A DNA stretch of 64,000 nt from Ktedonobacter racemifer DSM 44963. GTDB lineage: Bacteria > Chloroflexota > Ktedonobacteria > Ktedonobacterales > Ktedonobacteraceae. Location: contig NZ_ADVG01000002.1 of assembly GCF_000178855.1 (NCBI RefSeq), positions 682,001-746,000 on the forward strand. The letters run 5' to 3'. The translations under genes and the position numbers were made by a program. Positions 1 to 9,038 of this stretch are shown here, in pieces; the stretch's first letter is position 1, and the number at the start of each line of letters is the position of its first letter. The notes below the pieces were generated by a model. That model ran no database searches. It had not been told where the DNA came from and worked only from the letters and a program-made list of their open reading frames with translations.

Positions 1-1065
1 GGACCAGCCATCTCACAGCAAGCCTATGAACGGCCCATGAATTACCAGCCCGTCCCATCCTACGCTCAGGCCCAGCCCTCTTCATCAGGCAAAGCGCTCA
101 GACAGATCGGGTGCGGAACGGTACTTATCCTGCTAGTGATACTCTCGCTCTGTGGCGGAGCGGGATACCTTGGTTTCCAATGGATCAAAGGCGCCGTCAC
201 CAGTGCTTCTCGCAGCACGCCATCTACCTATAACTCTAATGGCAGTAGCTCGGATAACTCAGGCACCAGTGGTGGTTCAGTCATCACGACGACACTCAAT
301 ACCAAGGCCGTTACCTATGCCAGCGTCTCCATCAACATCGTCAATGCTCAGCAGGCGAACAGCCTGCCAGGTGATGAGAATGGGAACCAGACGGGTCTGC
401 TGCGCTTAAACCTGAAAGAGGATAATACCTCTTCAAAAGGATCGTATTATTACTATGGAGACGTCGCGCATCTGATTCTGCCCGGTGGCAATAGCATCGC
501 GCCAGGCAACATGCAAAAATCTTCGGGTCCCGATGCCTCGACCAAGCGCGATAACTGGCTTGATTTCCCGGTAGCCACGAATATTAAGCCAGACCAGTTG
601 ACCCTCCGCCTGGGCAAGAGCACTGAGGCCCAGATTGATATTCCTTTGAAATCCGATGCAGACGTGACGAAATACCAGCCAACGACGATCACACCCAATA
701 AGCATGTCCAGTATGCCGATGTGACCTGGACGATTACCAGCGCGACGCTGCAAATGAGCTTCCAGAGCAAACAGGCCGATAACGGAAAGCGCTTTGTCGT
801 GCTCAAGCTACGCATGGATAATACCAGTTCCAAGACGTTTATTGGCTACGATGGCGATTATATGCGCCTCCAATCTGGCGACACCACAAGCCCCCCAGAC
901 GGCGACAGTGATGTCCCTACCAGCATCGACTCTAATCAATCGAACGTGACCGGTACCGCCGCATTTATGATTCCCGATGGCAACCCCAATTGTACGTTTA
1001 TTCTATTAAATACGCCCTCTACTGGCTCCGTGCCGCAACAAACCATTGACCTGCAATTCAAATAG
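1..1065 (+). CDS. Single-pass membrane protein of unknown function, 5' end probably outside the window
   Basis: The reading frame is open from base 1. The first Met is at 37, so the true start may lie upstream. Counting from that Met (342 residues), a short Pro/Gln/Tyr/Ser-rich cytoplasmic segment is followed by one hydrophobic stretch at about residues 27-48 (TVLILLVILSL core). A low-complexity Ser/Gly/Asn/Thr linker follows at about 55-85. The rest is an exported region of about 250 residues that looks like two similar beta-rich halves, each carrying a KxDNTSSK-type motif (KEDNTSSKG and RMDNTSSKT). That layout resembles DUF4352-type surface proteins, but I do not recognise a firm family. 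It converges with egtD and shares a long hairpin with it. Confidence 0.6.
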   Translation, partial: GPAISQQAYERPMNYQPVPSYAQAQPSSSGKALRQIGCGTVLILLVILSLCGGAGYLGFQWIKGAVTSASRSTPSTYNSNGSSSDNSGTSGGSVITTTLNTKAVTYASVSINIVNAQQANSLPGDENGNQTGLLRLNLKEDNTSSKGSYYYYGDVAHLILPGGNSIAPGNMQKSSGPDASTKRDNWLDFPVATNIKPDQLTLRLGKSTEAQIDIPLKSDADVTKYQPTTITPNKHVQYADVTWTITSATLQMSFQSKQADNGKRFVVLKLRMDNTSSKTFIGYDGDYMRLQSGDTTSPPDGDSDVPTSIDSNQSNVTGTAAFMIPDGNPNCTFILLNTPSTGSVPQQTIDLQFK

Positions 1066-1077
1066 ACCATGTGATTT

Positions 1078-1140
1078 TATAGGCGGTATGGTGAAGCCCT
1101 GGCAGCCGTAGGCTGCCAGGGCTTCACCATACCGCCTATA
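1078..1140. terminator. Perfect 30-bp inverted repeat between convergent genes
   Basis: Arms 1078-1107 and 1111-1140 are perfectly complementary around a 3-base GTA loop; the stem tip reads GGCAGCC/GGCTGCC. It fills the gap between the membrane-protein gene and egtD. Neither side has a T-tract, so it is not a textbook intrinsic terminator, although a bidirectional 3'-end function is the simplest reading. Confidence 0.6.
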
Positions 1141-1142
1141 AA

Positions 1143-2111
1143 CTAGAGGGTTGCCAGGTACTGGACGCTAAAGAGGTGCTGTTCGTCGCACCAGGCGCGT
1201 TCAACGCGAAAGCCAGCGGCCCGCGCCAGGCGCGCAAACTCCTCCAGGGAATATTTATAGGAACTCTCGGTCCAGATGCTTTCGCCACGCTTAAAAGGGA
1301 TCTCGATATCATCGATATGCACAACCTGTTCCTCCAGGCTCACAAGATGCATCTCGATACGTCCCTCACTCGGATTATAGCAAGCGTAATGGCGAAATTG
1401 CGCGAGCTGGAAATCGGCCTCCAACTCCTGGTTGAGTCGTCGCAAGAGATTCAGGTTAAATTGGGCGGTGATCCCCTGCGGATCATTATAGGCATGGTGC
1501 AGGACCGTAAAGTCTTTTTTGAGGTCGACGCCGATGAGCAGCCCTCCACCTCTACAGGTGCGCGCGATCTGTTGCAGGAAGCGCCGGGCCTCCATTGGCT
1601 CAAAGTTGCCAATTGTGGACCCGGGAAAGTAGCCGATGCGCTGGCGCACCGCTCTCGCAGGCACGGGAAGCTCAAACTCACTGGTATAGTCGGCGCAGAC
1701 AGGCAGTACTTCGAGCGCTGGATAGGCCAGCGCCAGGGCGATAGCCGCCTCCTTCAGATACGCTTTTGAAATGTCTATAGGAATATATCCCACCAGGTCC
1801 TTCAGCGTATCGAGTAACATGCGCGTCTTCAGGCTATTGCCACTCCCATACTCGACAAGCAAGCAGTCTGGCCCGAGCAGTTCAGCAAGTTCTCCCACGC
1901 ACTGTTGCATGATCCGCCTTTCGGTGCGCGTTGGATAATAGGTCTCCAGTTCGCAGATCTGAGCGAAGAGCCTGGACCCTGGCTCATCATAGAAGTATTT
2001 ACTGGGCAGGGTCTTGGGCGACTGCTGTAATCCCTGCATGACCTCCTGCCGCAACGTTGTGCAGGTGGGGGCGCAATCAAGCAGTTGGAGTGTCAGGTGC
2101 TTGCTACGCAT
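1143..2111 (-). CDS. egtD: L-histidine N-alpha-methyltransferase EgtD
   Basis: This is a 322-residue SAM-dependent methyltransferase of the Methyltransf_33/DUF2260 family. The family trimethylates histidine to hercynine, the first step of ergothioneine synthesis. Visible family features are the N-terminal LPSKYFYDEPGS block, ELETYYPTRTE, the SAM-binding loop LVEYGSGNSLKT at about residues 85-96 and YIPIDISKAYL. The length matches known EgtD proteins (about 320). The start codon overlaps the last 8 bases of egtB, so the two genes are translationally coupled with egtB first. No egtC or egtE is present nearby, so later steps must be encoded elsewhere or proceed by another route. Confidence 0.93.
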   Translation of the reverse strand: MRSKHLTLQLLDCAPTCTTLRQEVMQGLQQSPKTLPSKYFYDEPGSRLFAQICELETYYPTRTERRIMQQCVGELAELLGPDCLLVEYGSGNSLKTRMLLDTLKDLVGYIPIDISKAYLKEAAIALALAYPALEVLPVCADYTSEFELPVPARAVRQRIGYFPGSTIGNFEPMEARRFLQQIARTCRGGGLLIGVDLKKDFTVLHHAYNDPQGITAQFNLNLLRRLNQELEADFQLAQFRHYACYNPSEGRIEMHLVSLEEQVVHIDDIEIPFKRGESIWTESSYKYSLEEFARLARAAGFRVERAWCDEQHLFSVQYLATL

Positions 2112-3414
2112 GCGCCTCTACCTCCCTGGCCAGGCGAATGCCTGTAAATTGCCAGCGCGCATCGGGTGGGAAGAAGTTGCGATAGGTTGGGCGTATGTGC
2201 GAGAGAGAGGTGACACACGAACCACCACGCAGGACAAACTGGTTACACATGAACTTACCGTTATACTCACCAACCGCTCCTGGCGCGGGTCGGAAGCCTG
2301 GATAAGGAGCATAGGCACTCTGTGTCCACTCCCAGACATCGCCATACATCTGCGTGGGGCCTTCTTTCTGAAGCGTAGCCTGCATGGGAACGGGATGATA
2401 GACGCCGCTCTCCACAAAGTTCCCTCTCACGTCCAGGCCACTGGCCGCGACCTCCCACTCTGCCTCGGTCGCAAGCCTGGCATGCTTCCAGTGGGCATAG
2501 GCATCGGCCTCGTAGTAGCTGACATGGCAGACAGGCTCGTATTTGTTGACCGCGCGCAGGCCGCTCAAGGTCATCATGCACCACTGACCATCCCGTTTCT
2601 CCCAGTAGAGAGGCGCCTGCCACTGCTGCTCTTGCACGGTACGCCAGCCATCCGAGAGCCAGAGCGTAGGTGTGCTATAGCCGCCATCCTCGATAAACTC
2701 AAGGTATTCACCATTGGTGACCAGGCGTGATCCCAGTTGGAAGGACTGGACATAGGTTTTATGCCGGGGTCCCTCGTTGTCAAAGGCAAACCCATCTCCC
2801 TTATGCCCTATCCAGTAGACGTCCTCTTGATAAGTTATCCAACTCAGGGGCGCGACCGAGAGCGAGGGAGAGGCAGGAGCCTCATGATAGGCAGGATTGA
2901 GAGGATTACAGGAGAGCACATGCTTGATATCGGTAAGCATCAACTCCTGGTGCTGCTGCTCATGATGCAGACCCAGCGTGATAACGGGTGTGAGCGCGCT
3001 CAAGCGGCTCTCATCGAGATGCTCAAACAGGGCCTGCATGTGCTCATCGACATAGCGGCGATACTGGTAGGTTTCCGTAACAGTTGGACGAGAGATCAGG
3101 CCACGCCTGGGACGACAATGGCGCGCGCCCACGCTATTGTAGTAGGAATTGAAAAGATATGTGTATTGGGGATGGAGCGAGGTATAGCCAGGCTGGGCGG
3201 CGGAGAGCACGAACGTCTCCCAGAACCAGCTCACATGGGCTAAATGCCATTTCGTCGGGCTGACATCCGGCATAGATTGCACAACATAGTCTTCTGTCAC
3301 CAGCGGCTTACAGATCAGTTCAGAGAAGGCGCGCACCTGTTTGTACTGCTCAGAGAGAGCATGGCGGGAGAGGGCCAGGGCCGAGGATGTTTTGGGCTGT
3401 GCGTAATCTACCAT
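2104..3414 (-). CDS. egtB: Ergothioneine biosynthesis sulfoxide synthase EgtB
   Basis: This 436-residue non-haem iron enzyme joins a thiol donor to hercynine using O2. The N-terminal DinB_2 domain (about residues 15-165) carries the iron-binding HHEQQHQE motif (HxxxHxE) and an upstream His in HLAHVSWFWE. The C-terminal FGE-sulfatase domain (about 190-432) shows VSYYEADAYAHW, RLATEAEWE, LRGGSC and the terminal FTGIRLARE. Whether the thiol donor is gamma-Glu-Cys or cysteine cannot be decided here, and no egtA or egtC is adjacent. It is the first gene of an egtB-egtD pair with an 8-bp overlap. The divergent gap 3415-3636 should carry its promoter. Confidence 0.93.
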   Translation of the reverse strand: MVDYAQPKTSSALALSRHALSEQYKQVRAFSELICKPLVTEDYVVQSMPDVSPTKWHLAHVSWFWETFVLSAAQPGYTSLHPQYTYLFNSYYNSVGARHCRPRRGLISRPTVTETYQYRRYVDEHMQALFEHLDESRLSALTPVITLGLHHEQQHQELMLTDIKHVLSCNPLNPAYHEAPASPSLSVAPLSWITYQEDVYWIGHKGDGFAFDNEGPRHKTYVQSFQLGSRLVTNGEYLEFIEDGGYSTPTLWLSDGWRTVQEQQWQAPLYWEKRDGQWCMMTLSGLRAVNKYEPVCHVSYYEADAYAHWKHARLATEAEWEVAASGLDVRGNFVESGVYHPVPMQATLQKEGPTQMYGDVWEWTQSAYAPYPGFRPAPGAVGEYNGKFMCNQFVLRGGSCVTSLSHIRPTYRNFFPPDARWQFTGIRLAREVEAHA

Positions 3415-3636
3415 GAGTATTCTCCTTTAGTGGTGGCATAACGCCCAAGGATATGCTGAATTAGTTTCTGCCAATGGTGCATTCGCTTTCAGCATACACT
3501 GCGGAAAAAACCACACGATGGCAGATTCTCTCACATCACTCTTTCCCCTTTGCTACATGTTTATGATGAAAACAGATCCGTAAGCATCCCATGGGTGCAT
3601 AGATATTTGCTTGAGAAACAGAAAGGAAATACCAGA

Positions 3637-3864
3637 ATGAACTTTGACATTACCCAGGTAGACCAGATGATCAATAAGATTCCCTTCCCTGTGTCCACAT
3701 CCAATCTTAAACAGATGGCACAGCAGTTTGGCGGGGGCAATCCGCAGATTACGGCGGTTATTGATCGCCTGCCCGAAAAAACCTATAATTCGTCTGATGA
3801 ACTCAAGAGTGACCTCCAAAAAAACATGGGGAACCTGGGAAATATGGGGGGATTCAAGCTCTAA
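3637..3864 (+). CDS. DUF2795-like small protein
   Basis: This 75-residue soluble protein starts at the ATG at 3637, which has GAAAGGA upstream; the frame extends further 5' but without family similarity. The body resembles DUF2795 proteins: a segment like PFPVSTSNLKQMAQQ, then an Ile/Val helix ending in IDRLPEKTYNSSDEL, which in that family reads roughly LP-x2-Y-x-S-x2-E/D. Members are small stand-alone proteins of unknown function, common in Actinobacteria and Chloroflexota. It is divergent from egtB and convergent with the usp operon. The family call is by eye and uncertain. Confidence 0.6.
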   Translation: MNFDITQVDQMINKIPFPVSTSNLKQMAQQFGGGNPQITAVIDRLPEKTYNSSDELKSDLQKNMGNLGNMGGFKL

Positions 3865-3895
3865 GCCATTTCCCTGTTTAGCCCGCTTCTATAGC

Positions 3896-3938
3896 GGGTG
3901 GGTACATGTTCCATGCTGTAAGGAACAGGTACCCACCC
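3896..3938. terminator. Hairpin between convergent DUF2795-like and usp genes
   Basis: Arms 3896-3912 and 3922-3938 (17 bp, one mismatch) enclose a 9-base loop in the 78-bp gap between convergent genes. It could serve both strands. There is no clear T-tract. Confidence 0.6.
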
Positions 3939-3942
3939 ACTG

Positions 3943-4935
3943 CTACGATGCTTTCCTGAGATCAGGACGTACCAGCAATACGGGCCTCGTCGCCGCAGCC
4001 AGGACGCGCTCAGCAGTGCTCCCCATAACCCAGCACTCAAAGCCACCACGTCCATGTGTAGCAAGCGCTACCAGGTGACAAAGCTGAGTTGCTTCATCAC
4101 TCTGACTGGTCTCAGTCAGGTGAAGCAGGGTATGGGCCGAGTCGCTCCCCTTCACAATCGCCCATGATAGCCGTACGCTGGTTTCCGCTTCAAGCGTGTC
4201 TTTCAACCTGGCTACCAGGTTCTTGAGATACTCATGTGCCAACGATGCCGCCTCTTCTTCAATGTTCTGGACGAGGCACGCGCGACGGTACAGGGCGAGT
4301 TCATCGCTAGAGAGTGACTGAATTACGCGTACCAGGTGCAATTCACCTTGCTGGGGTGCTGAGAGCAGAGACACCAGTTGCGCCGCTGGATACAGCGCTG
4401 ACTCTGCCCACCTGGACCCATCCAGGCCAACCAGGGTGCAGAGCGCACCTGGCTTCTCAAGCGTAAGGCATTCCTCTCGCAGGCATGCACGACTCATAAT
4501 GAGTACCGGCACATGACTATGGCGCGCCACCTTTTGCGCTACGCTTCCCAGCATCCAGCGCTTAAAACCAGTCCTCCCATGCGTACTCATCACGAACATA
4601 TCCACATGCTGCTCACGCGCAAAGGCGAGCAGAGACGATGCCGCCTCGCCATATAAGACCACTTGCTGAGTCTCTATACCAGCGACCACTGGTGTCTGAG
4701 TCAGGTGTGTGAGATAGTTCTTCGCATCCTCTGCCGAGTCGACATCGTCATCGGCATACATATAGCAGGCATAGGGATTGGCAAGCGCCATATATGACCC
4801 CATATTATCAATGACTCGCACCACGCGTGCCAGAAACAACGTTCCCCCCGAACGGCGCACAATGGCAGCGGCAAGTGGGAGTACGCGTTCAGCAAACGCG
4901 GACCCATCCAGAGGAACCAGAACATTGTGAAACAT
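3943..4935 (-). CDS. Tandem universal stress protein (UspA x2)
   Basis: This protein of about 330 residues is built from two UspA domains. Each begins with a VLVPLDGS-type strand (residues 3-11) or LVGLDGS-type strand (about 160) and ends with the nucleotide-binding signature G-x2-G-x9-GS: STHGRTGF...MLGS in the first and ATHGRGGF...VMGS in the second. Both signatures look intact, so ATP binding is expected. The ATG at 4935 has a strong AGGAGG site inside the 3' end of the upstream usp gene, and I prefer it to the 12-residue longer form. The function is general stress resistance; no specific role can be read from the sequence. It is the second gene of a two-gene usp operon. Confidence 0.88.
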   Translation of the reverse strand: MFHNVLVPLDGSAFAERVLPLAAAIVRRSGGTLFLARVVRVIDNMGSYMALANPYACYMYADDDVDSAEDAKNYLTHLTQTPVVAGIETQQVVLYGEAASSLLAFAREQHVDMFVMSTHGRTGFKRWMLGSVAQKVARHSHVPVLIMSRACLREECLTLEKPGALCTLVGLDGSRWAESALYPAAQLVSLLSAPQQGELHLVRVIQSLSSDELALYRRACLVQNIEEEAASLAHEYLKNLVARLKDTLEAETSVRLSWAIVKGSDSAHTLLHLTETSQSDEATQLCHLVALATHGRGGFECWVMGSTAERVLAAATRPVLLVRPDLRKAS

Positions 4936-4936
4936 C

Positions 4937-5950
4937 TTATGTCTCCTCCTCAGTCTCCTCTTCCTCTGCATGCTCCTCGACCCAGGCTGGACGCGTAATC
5001 AAAAGCGGCAACCGCGTACCATGCAACACGCGCTCCGTCACACTGCCCATGGCCCAACGCCGGATGCCACTCAAGCCATGCGTCGCCATCGCGATCCCAT
5101 CACACCTGGGCATGCTCCCGAGACCATCCTGCGTATCGCCCTGTTCGGCCACGCGCACGATGGCGTTCGCGACGTCATTGTCCAGGATAACAGACCAGGT
5201 GACCATAAAGTTTTTTGGCGAGAGCGAGGGTTCCACCAGGCTCTCCTTGAGCTTTTTAGCCATGGACTGCAAGTATTCTCCCGCCTTCTGCACCAGTTCG
5301 CGTCTACGCCCTTCATTTTCTAAAAGCTGTACATTAGCAGGAATGACATGTAGGAGATGCAATTGAGCGGGCGTTTGTGGAGCCAGGTCCGCCAGCAGAG
5401 AAGCCGCCGATGTAAGCGCTGTCCTGGCGGGCGCCGAGCCATCCAATGGCACCAGCACGCGGAGGGGTTCAGTCGCGTCTGGATGTGGGCCCGCAGGCAC
5501 CCCGCCCTCCTCTTTGAGCATCAAGACCGGGACTTTCGCGTGCCGTACGACTTTGGCTGCGACTCCGCCGATACGCCAGTGTGAAGCAGCATTTTGTCCA
5601 TGGCTACACATTACAATACCATCCGCCTGCGTTTCAGAGGCCGCATTCAGAATGCTGGCAGCTGCGCTTCCACGCAGTAACAACGTTTCAGCGGGGATGG
5701 GCGGCTCCGTTATCTCTGCCTCCTCCCCCGTTGGTGCAGGACTTAGTAGACTGTTGAGATACATCTCGGCCTCTCGCAGGCGCATCTCCACCAGGGGGGC
5801 CTGTTCCACTGCCCAGAGATCACTTACTGGATCCACCACGTAAACCAGGACAATCGAGCCTCGTGTGGCACGCGCTATCCTTTTTGCTAGCGGAAGCGCG
5901 CGCTCTGCCCGAGGAGAGCCATCCAGGGGAACTAGAATGCGCTTAAACAC
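4937..5950 (-). CDS. Tandem universal stress protein (UspA x2)
   Basis: This 337-residue protein has two UspA domains starting with ILVPLDGS (residues 5-12) and VLVPLDGSAPAR (about 165). The second nucleotide signature is intact (ATHGLSG...AMGS). The first is degenerate (CSHGQNA...RIGG), so only the C-terminal half may bind ATP. The C-terminus is acidic (EEEETEEET), and its coding sequence contains the Shine-Dalgarno of the next usp gene. The two proteins are diverged paralogues, probably one transcript. The 5' side opens on a 650-bp gap shared with a divergent glycosyltransferase gene. Confidence 0.88.
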   Translation of the reverse strand: MFKRILVPLDGSPRAERALPLAKRIARATRGSIVLVYVVDPVSDLWAVEQAPLVEMRLREAEMYLNSLLSPAPTGEEAEITEPPIPAETLLLRGSAAASILNAASETQADGIVMCSHGQNAASHWRIGGVAAKVVRHAKVPVLMLKEEGGVPAGPHPDATEPLRVLVPLDGSAPARTALTSAASLLADLAPQTPAQLHLLHVIPANVQLLENEGRRRELVQKAGEYLQSMAKKLKESLVEPSLSPKNFMVTWSVILDNDVANAIVRVAEQGDTQDGLGSMPRCDGIAMATHGLSGIRRWAMGSVTERVLHGTRLPLLITRPAWVEEHAEEEETEEET

Positions 5951-6602
5951 TATTTTCTCCTCCTTTTGCTACCCATCTCGCATGCCTCCTCTGCTCCCCA
6001 CTGACATCCTCATCACACATTCAGTATAGTTTGCCTCCTGTATCTCAGCCACTAAGCCAACCAGCGGCCCACCTTTGAGAAATCCCGCCAGAAATAATGT
6101 GGAGTTTTTTTTTGTTTATATTGATAGAAACAGTTCACGGCTAAGCTGTAAAATAAGAAGGTCAGGTGGTGAGACGGGATCAAGCCATAGAGGAAAATGC
6201 GAGGAAGAGCTATATTCGTTTTCCTTACGCCATTTATCGATGCTATGGTGTCCACGCCATAAAGTACTAGGGATTATGTTTCCAGCAATGAAGAGGTCGA
6301 TAGTAGGGTATAGAACACGGCAGACCATGTAATCGTGTGAGCGAAGCTAGTCGCTGTGAAGCGGCGTTCACGGTTGTTCTTTCATGGTAAAGGGTTGCCT
6401 GGTCCACGTCGTTCAATGGCTCTCGCTCGAGAGGGGCGCAACTGGTTCAAGCAACCAGGAAGCGTTGGCATCATGGCTCATGACCTGGTACCGATGTAAC
6501 CCGCTGGCGAAGTTATACTTAGTTACATATGAAGTGTAAAACCAAGGTCGCGGTTTTAAGCCCGATGCTGGTTCTTGAAATGAAGAAATAAAGAAGTACG
6601 CG
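5951..6602. other. Long divergent intergenic region without a recognisable gene
   Basis: This 652-bp gap separates the divergent usp operon and the TreT-like gene. It contains T-rich stretches (a run of nine T near 6105) and several short inverted repeats around 6330-6460, but no ORF with family similarity and no tRNA. It probably holds both promoters and a long leader for the glycosyltransferase. I cannot assign a riboswitch class. Confidence 0.4.
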
Positions 6603-8483
6603 ATGTTGAAAAATGTTTACACTCCTGGTACGAGCAACGCAAATACAAAACCAACTGCAAATCCAACTGCGAAATACGCTGGCATTCGACTAGAAGATAA
6701 CACTTTACATATAGCAGCCACTCGTAAAAGCGAACAGGATGCGGAGTTTCATGCGTTTACTCAACCACTCCACCAGGATGGAGTAGAGCAGGTTCTCACC
6801 TTTTTGCGCCAGGCCGCCCAGGAACACAACCTACAGTACATTGCCAGTACCTTTACGCACGATCCTCGCTTCCAGGATCTGCACTCCCGTCTCTGGCTTG
6901 AAGAGGATATTGTCCCCTTCCACCTGCCAGCAGATGCGGATACGACCCTGGCCTCAGGTATAAAGACGATGATGGAAACATTCGATGAGCAAAATATTGT
7001 GGACCCGGTGCTCACCAGCGTCAATGAGGTTCTCACATCGGAGCTGGTGACAAAGGAAGATTACCGTCGCGTCACGCCACCATCCGACTTCGCGCGCCTG
7101 GAAGCCCTGGCCCAGAGCCTACAGGGTCGAAAACTCATTTTCATCAACGCGACCCCGCGTGGTGGTGGCGTCGCCTTAATGCGCCATGCCCTCATCCGAC
7201 TTCTCCGCCTCTTTGATGTCGATGCCCACTGGTATATTCTTCAGCCCAGCAAGGAAGTTTTCGACATCACAAAGACTAAAGTACATAATGTCCTGCAAGC
7301 CGTCTCAAGTCCCGACACGGTGCTCACGCCTGAAGATATACAGGTCTACGAGTCCTGGACGGAAGAGAACGCGGCGATGCTGCACGAGGTTTTCACCCAG
7401 GCAAACGTAGTCGTGATTGATGATCCTCAGCCGGCTGGCCTTATTCCGCATATTAAGCGCGTCAATCCCAAGGCAAAGATCATTTACCGCTCACATATCC
7501 AGATCGTGAGTGGCCTGGCCAACCAGCCAGGTACACCACAGCATGTCACCTGGAGCTTCTTGTGGGAAAAGATTCAGCTCGCGGACTACTTTGTGAGCCA
7601 CCCCATGAGCATGTTTATTCCGGATAATGTGTCCGCGGACAAGGTCTTCTACATGCCTGCGACCACTGACCCGCTCGATGGCCTGAACAAGCCGCTGAGC
7701 GAGAAGCAGCTCGATACCTATATGCAGCTCTTCAATACCTACCTGGAAGCTGCCGGTCAGACTCCATTGGATGAAACACGTTCCTTCATTGTGCAGATCG
7801 CGCGCTTCGATCCCTCCAAAGGCATACCCGATGTACTGGACGCCTATCGCAAGCTGCGTGAGATGTTAGAGGAGCAGTGCCTACCCGTTCCACAACTGGT
7901 CATTGCAGGCAATGGCTCGATTGATGATCCCGATGGCGCTCCCATCTATAATCTCATCTGGAACATCCTGCAAACAGCGCCATACGCCCATTTCGCGCAT
8001 GATATCAAGGTGTTACGCCTGCCACATCGCGACCAGGTGCTCAACATGCTACTACGTAGAAGCAAAGTGGTGCTTCAGCTCTCAACCAAAGAGGGCTTTG
8101 AGGTCAAGGTGACGGAGGCCCTGATGAAAGGGAGGCCCGTCATTGCCTATAATGTGGGGGGTATTCCACTCCAGATCGAGGATGGTATTACCGGCCACCT
8201 GATCGAGCCAGGCAACACGACCCAGGTAGCGAAGCATCTGTATACCCTGCTTACCGAAACAGAGAAGTATCAGCGCATGAGCCAGGATGCCACCGAGCGC
8301 GCTAATAGCGATTACCTGACGCTACCTAACGCCATCAACTGGCTCTTCCTGGCACAGCAACTCCTACAGGATATCCCTATTGAGGGGAACTACCAATGGG
8401 TCAAACGCCTGGCGGAGGAGCAGCTTCCTGTTGACCTTACTCCAGAAATAGTCCAGCTCGATATGCAAGAACTTTTAGCGTAA
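6603..8483 (+). CDS. TreT-like trehalose synthase, GT4 glycosyltransferase
   Basis: This 626-residue enzyme has an N-terminal extension of about 170 residues followed by a GT-B GT4 glycosyltransferase of the trehalose-synthase (TreT) type. TreT uses an NDP-glucose donor and glucose to form trehalose. Visible blocks are FINATPRGGGVA, VVIDDPQPAGLIP, IIYRSHIQ, the nucleotide-sugar region IVQIARFDPSKGIPDVLDAY, and the C-terminal donor motif KEGFEVKVTEALMKGRPVIA followed by GGIPLQIEDGITG. The E-x7-E donor signature (EGFEVKVTE) is present. The N-terminal extension is not assigned. It is monocistronic and ends in a strong intrinsic terminator. A role in compatible-solute synthesis fits the neighbouring stress genes but is inferred. 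Confidence 0.75.
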   Translation: MLKNVYTPGTSNANTKPTANPTAKYAGIRLEDNTLHIAATRKSEQDAEFHAFTQPLHQDGVEQVLTFLRQAAQEHNLQYIASTFTHDPRFQDLHSRLWLEEDIVPFHLPADADTTLASGIKTMMETFDEQNIVDPVLTSVNEVLTSELVTKEDYRRVTPPSDFARLEALAQSLQGRKLIFINATPRGGGVALMRHALIRLLRLFDVDAHWYILQPSKEVFDITKTKVHNVLQAVSSPDTVLTPEDIQVYESWTEENAAMLHEVFTQANVVVIDDPQPAGLIPHIKRVNPKAKIIYRSHIQIVSGLANQPGTPQHVTWSFLWEKIQLADYFVSHPMSMFIPDNVSADKVFYMPATTDPLDGLNKPLSEKQLDTYMQLFNTYLEAAGQTPLDETRSFIVQIARFDPSKGIPDVLDAYRKLREMLEEQCLPVPQLVIAGNGSIDDPDGAPIYNLIWNILQTAPYAHFAHDIKVLRLPHRDQVLNMLLRRSKVVLQLSTKEGFEVKVTEALMKGRPVIAYNVGGIPLQIEDGITGHLIEPGNTTQVAKHLYTLLTETEKYQRMSQDATERANSDYLTLPNAINWLFLAQQLLQDIPIEGNYQWVKRLAEEQLPVDLTPEIVQLDMQELLA

Positions 8484-8536
8484 ACGCTAGACGCCTCTCA
8501 TTCCTTTATCACGGTTGTCTAATAGCGTTATGACGT

Positions 8537-8577
8537 GAGGGTTCGTGCTCAGGCCTGAGCACGAACCCTCTTTTTTG
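8537..8577 (+). terminator. Rho-independent terminator after the TreT-like gene
   Basis: A perfect 34-base palindrome (8537-8570, 17-bp arms) is followed directly by TTTTTTGTT. This is the clearest classical intrinsic terminator in the window. Confidence 0.9.
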
Positions 8578-8616
8578 TTGTCCCAGGCATCCCTCTCCAT
8601 AGAACATCCACTGATC

Positions 8617-8865
8617 CTACGGCTTCTTCTCCCGGTCTTTCGCCGAATTATAGGCTTGTTGCTGCTCCTGCTCAATATCCTCAGCGATATCCACTCTCCC
8701 CTCGACAGGGGGCTGTGAAAGCACCTCTGGCTCTCCTGACCCCACTGGCGAATACCTTTCTAAATCGTTCTCACGCCCAATGTCATCGCATCCCTCCGCA
8801 TGAGGCAGCGAAGCCGGAATAGGAATATCATCGCGACGCTCTTCGGGTTGGGGGAAGGTCTCCAT
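8617..8865 (-). CDS. Small acidic hypothetical protein
   Basis: This 82-residue, highly charged, hydrophilic protein is rich in Glu, Asp, Pro and Gln and has no hydrophobic segment or Cys. The ATG at 8865 is chosen because GAAGGAG lies 8 bases upstream; a longer form starting at 8901 lacks such a site. It is probably intrinsically disordered. I do not recognise the family. It converges with the TreT-like gene. Confidence 0.5.
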   Translation of the reverse strand: METFPQPEERRDDIPIPASLPHAEGCDDIGRENDLERYSPVGSGEPEVLSQPPVEGRVDIAEDIEQEQQQAYNSAKDREKKP

Positions 8866-8978
8866 GACGCTCGCTCCTTCATCGAGAATGGCGGCATACA
8901 CATGGCCGCCTACCAGGAAAAAGATACTTTTCTCTTCTCGTTATACAAGCAACAACAAGCACCTTAAAGTTGGATAAA

Positions 8979-9020
8979 AGAAGCCACGGCGCGTTGGATC
9001 ATCCTCTCGCCGTGGCTTCT
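8979..9020 (-). terminator. Terminator of the histidine-rich protein gene
   Basis: A 13-bp perfect stem (8979-8991 with 9008-9020) is followed on the minus strand by CTTTTATCC, a short T-rich run. It lies just downstream of the histidine-rich gene. Confidence 0.65.
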
Positions 9021-9038
9021 GTGCTTCTGCCTGCCAGG

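Noticed and set aside
6052..6332. Short overlapping frames in the 5951-6602 gap
   Set aside because: Small ORFs on both strands without ribosome sites, domains or plausible composition.
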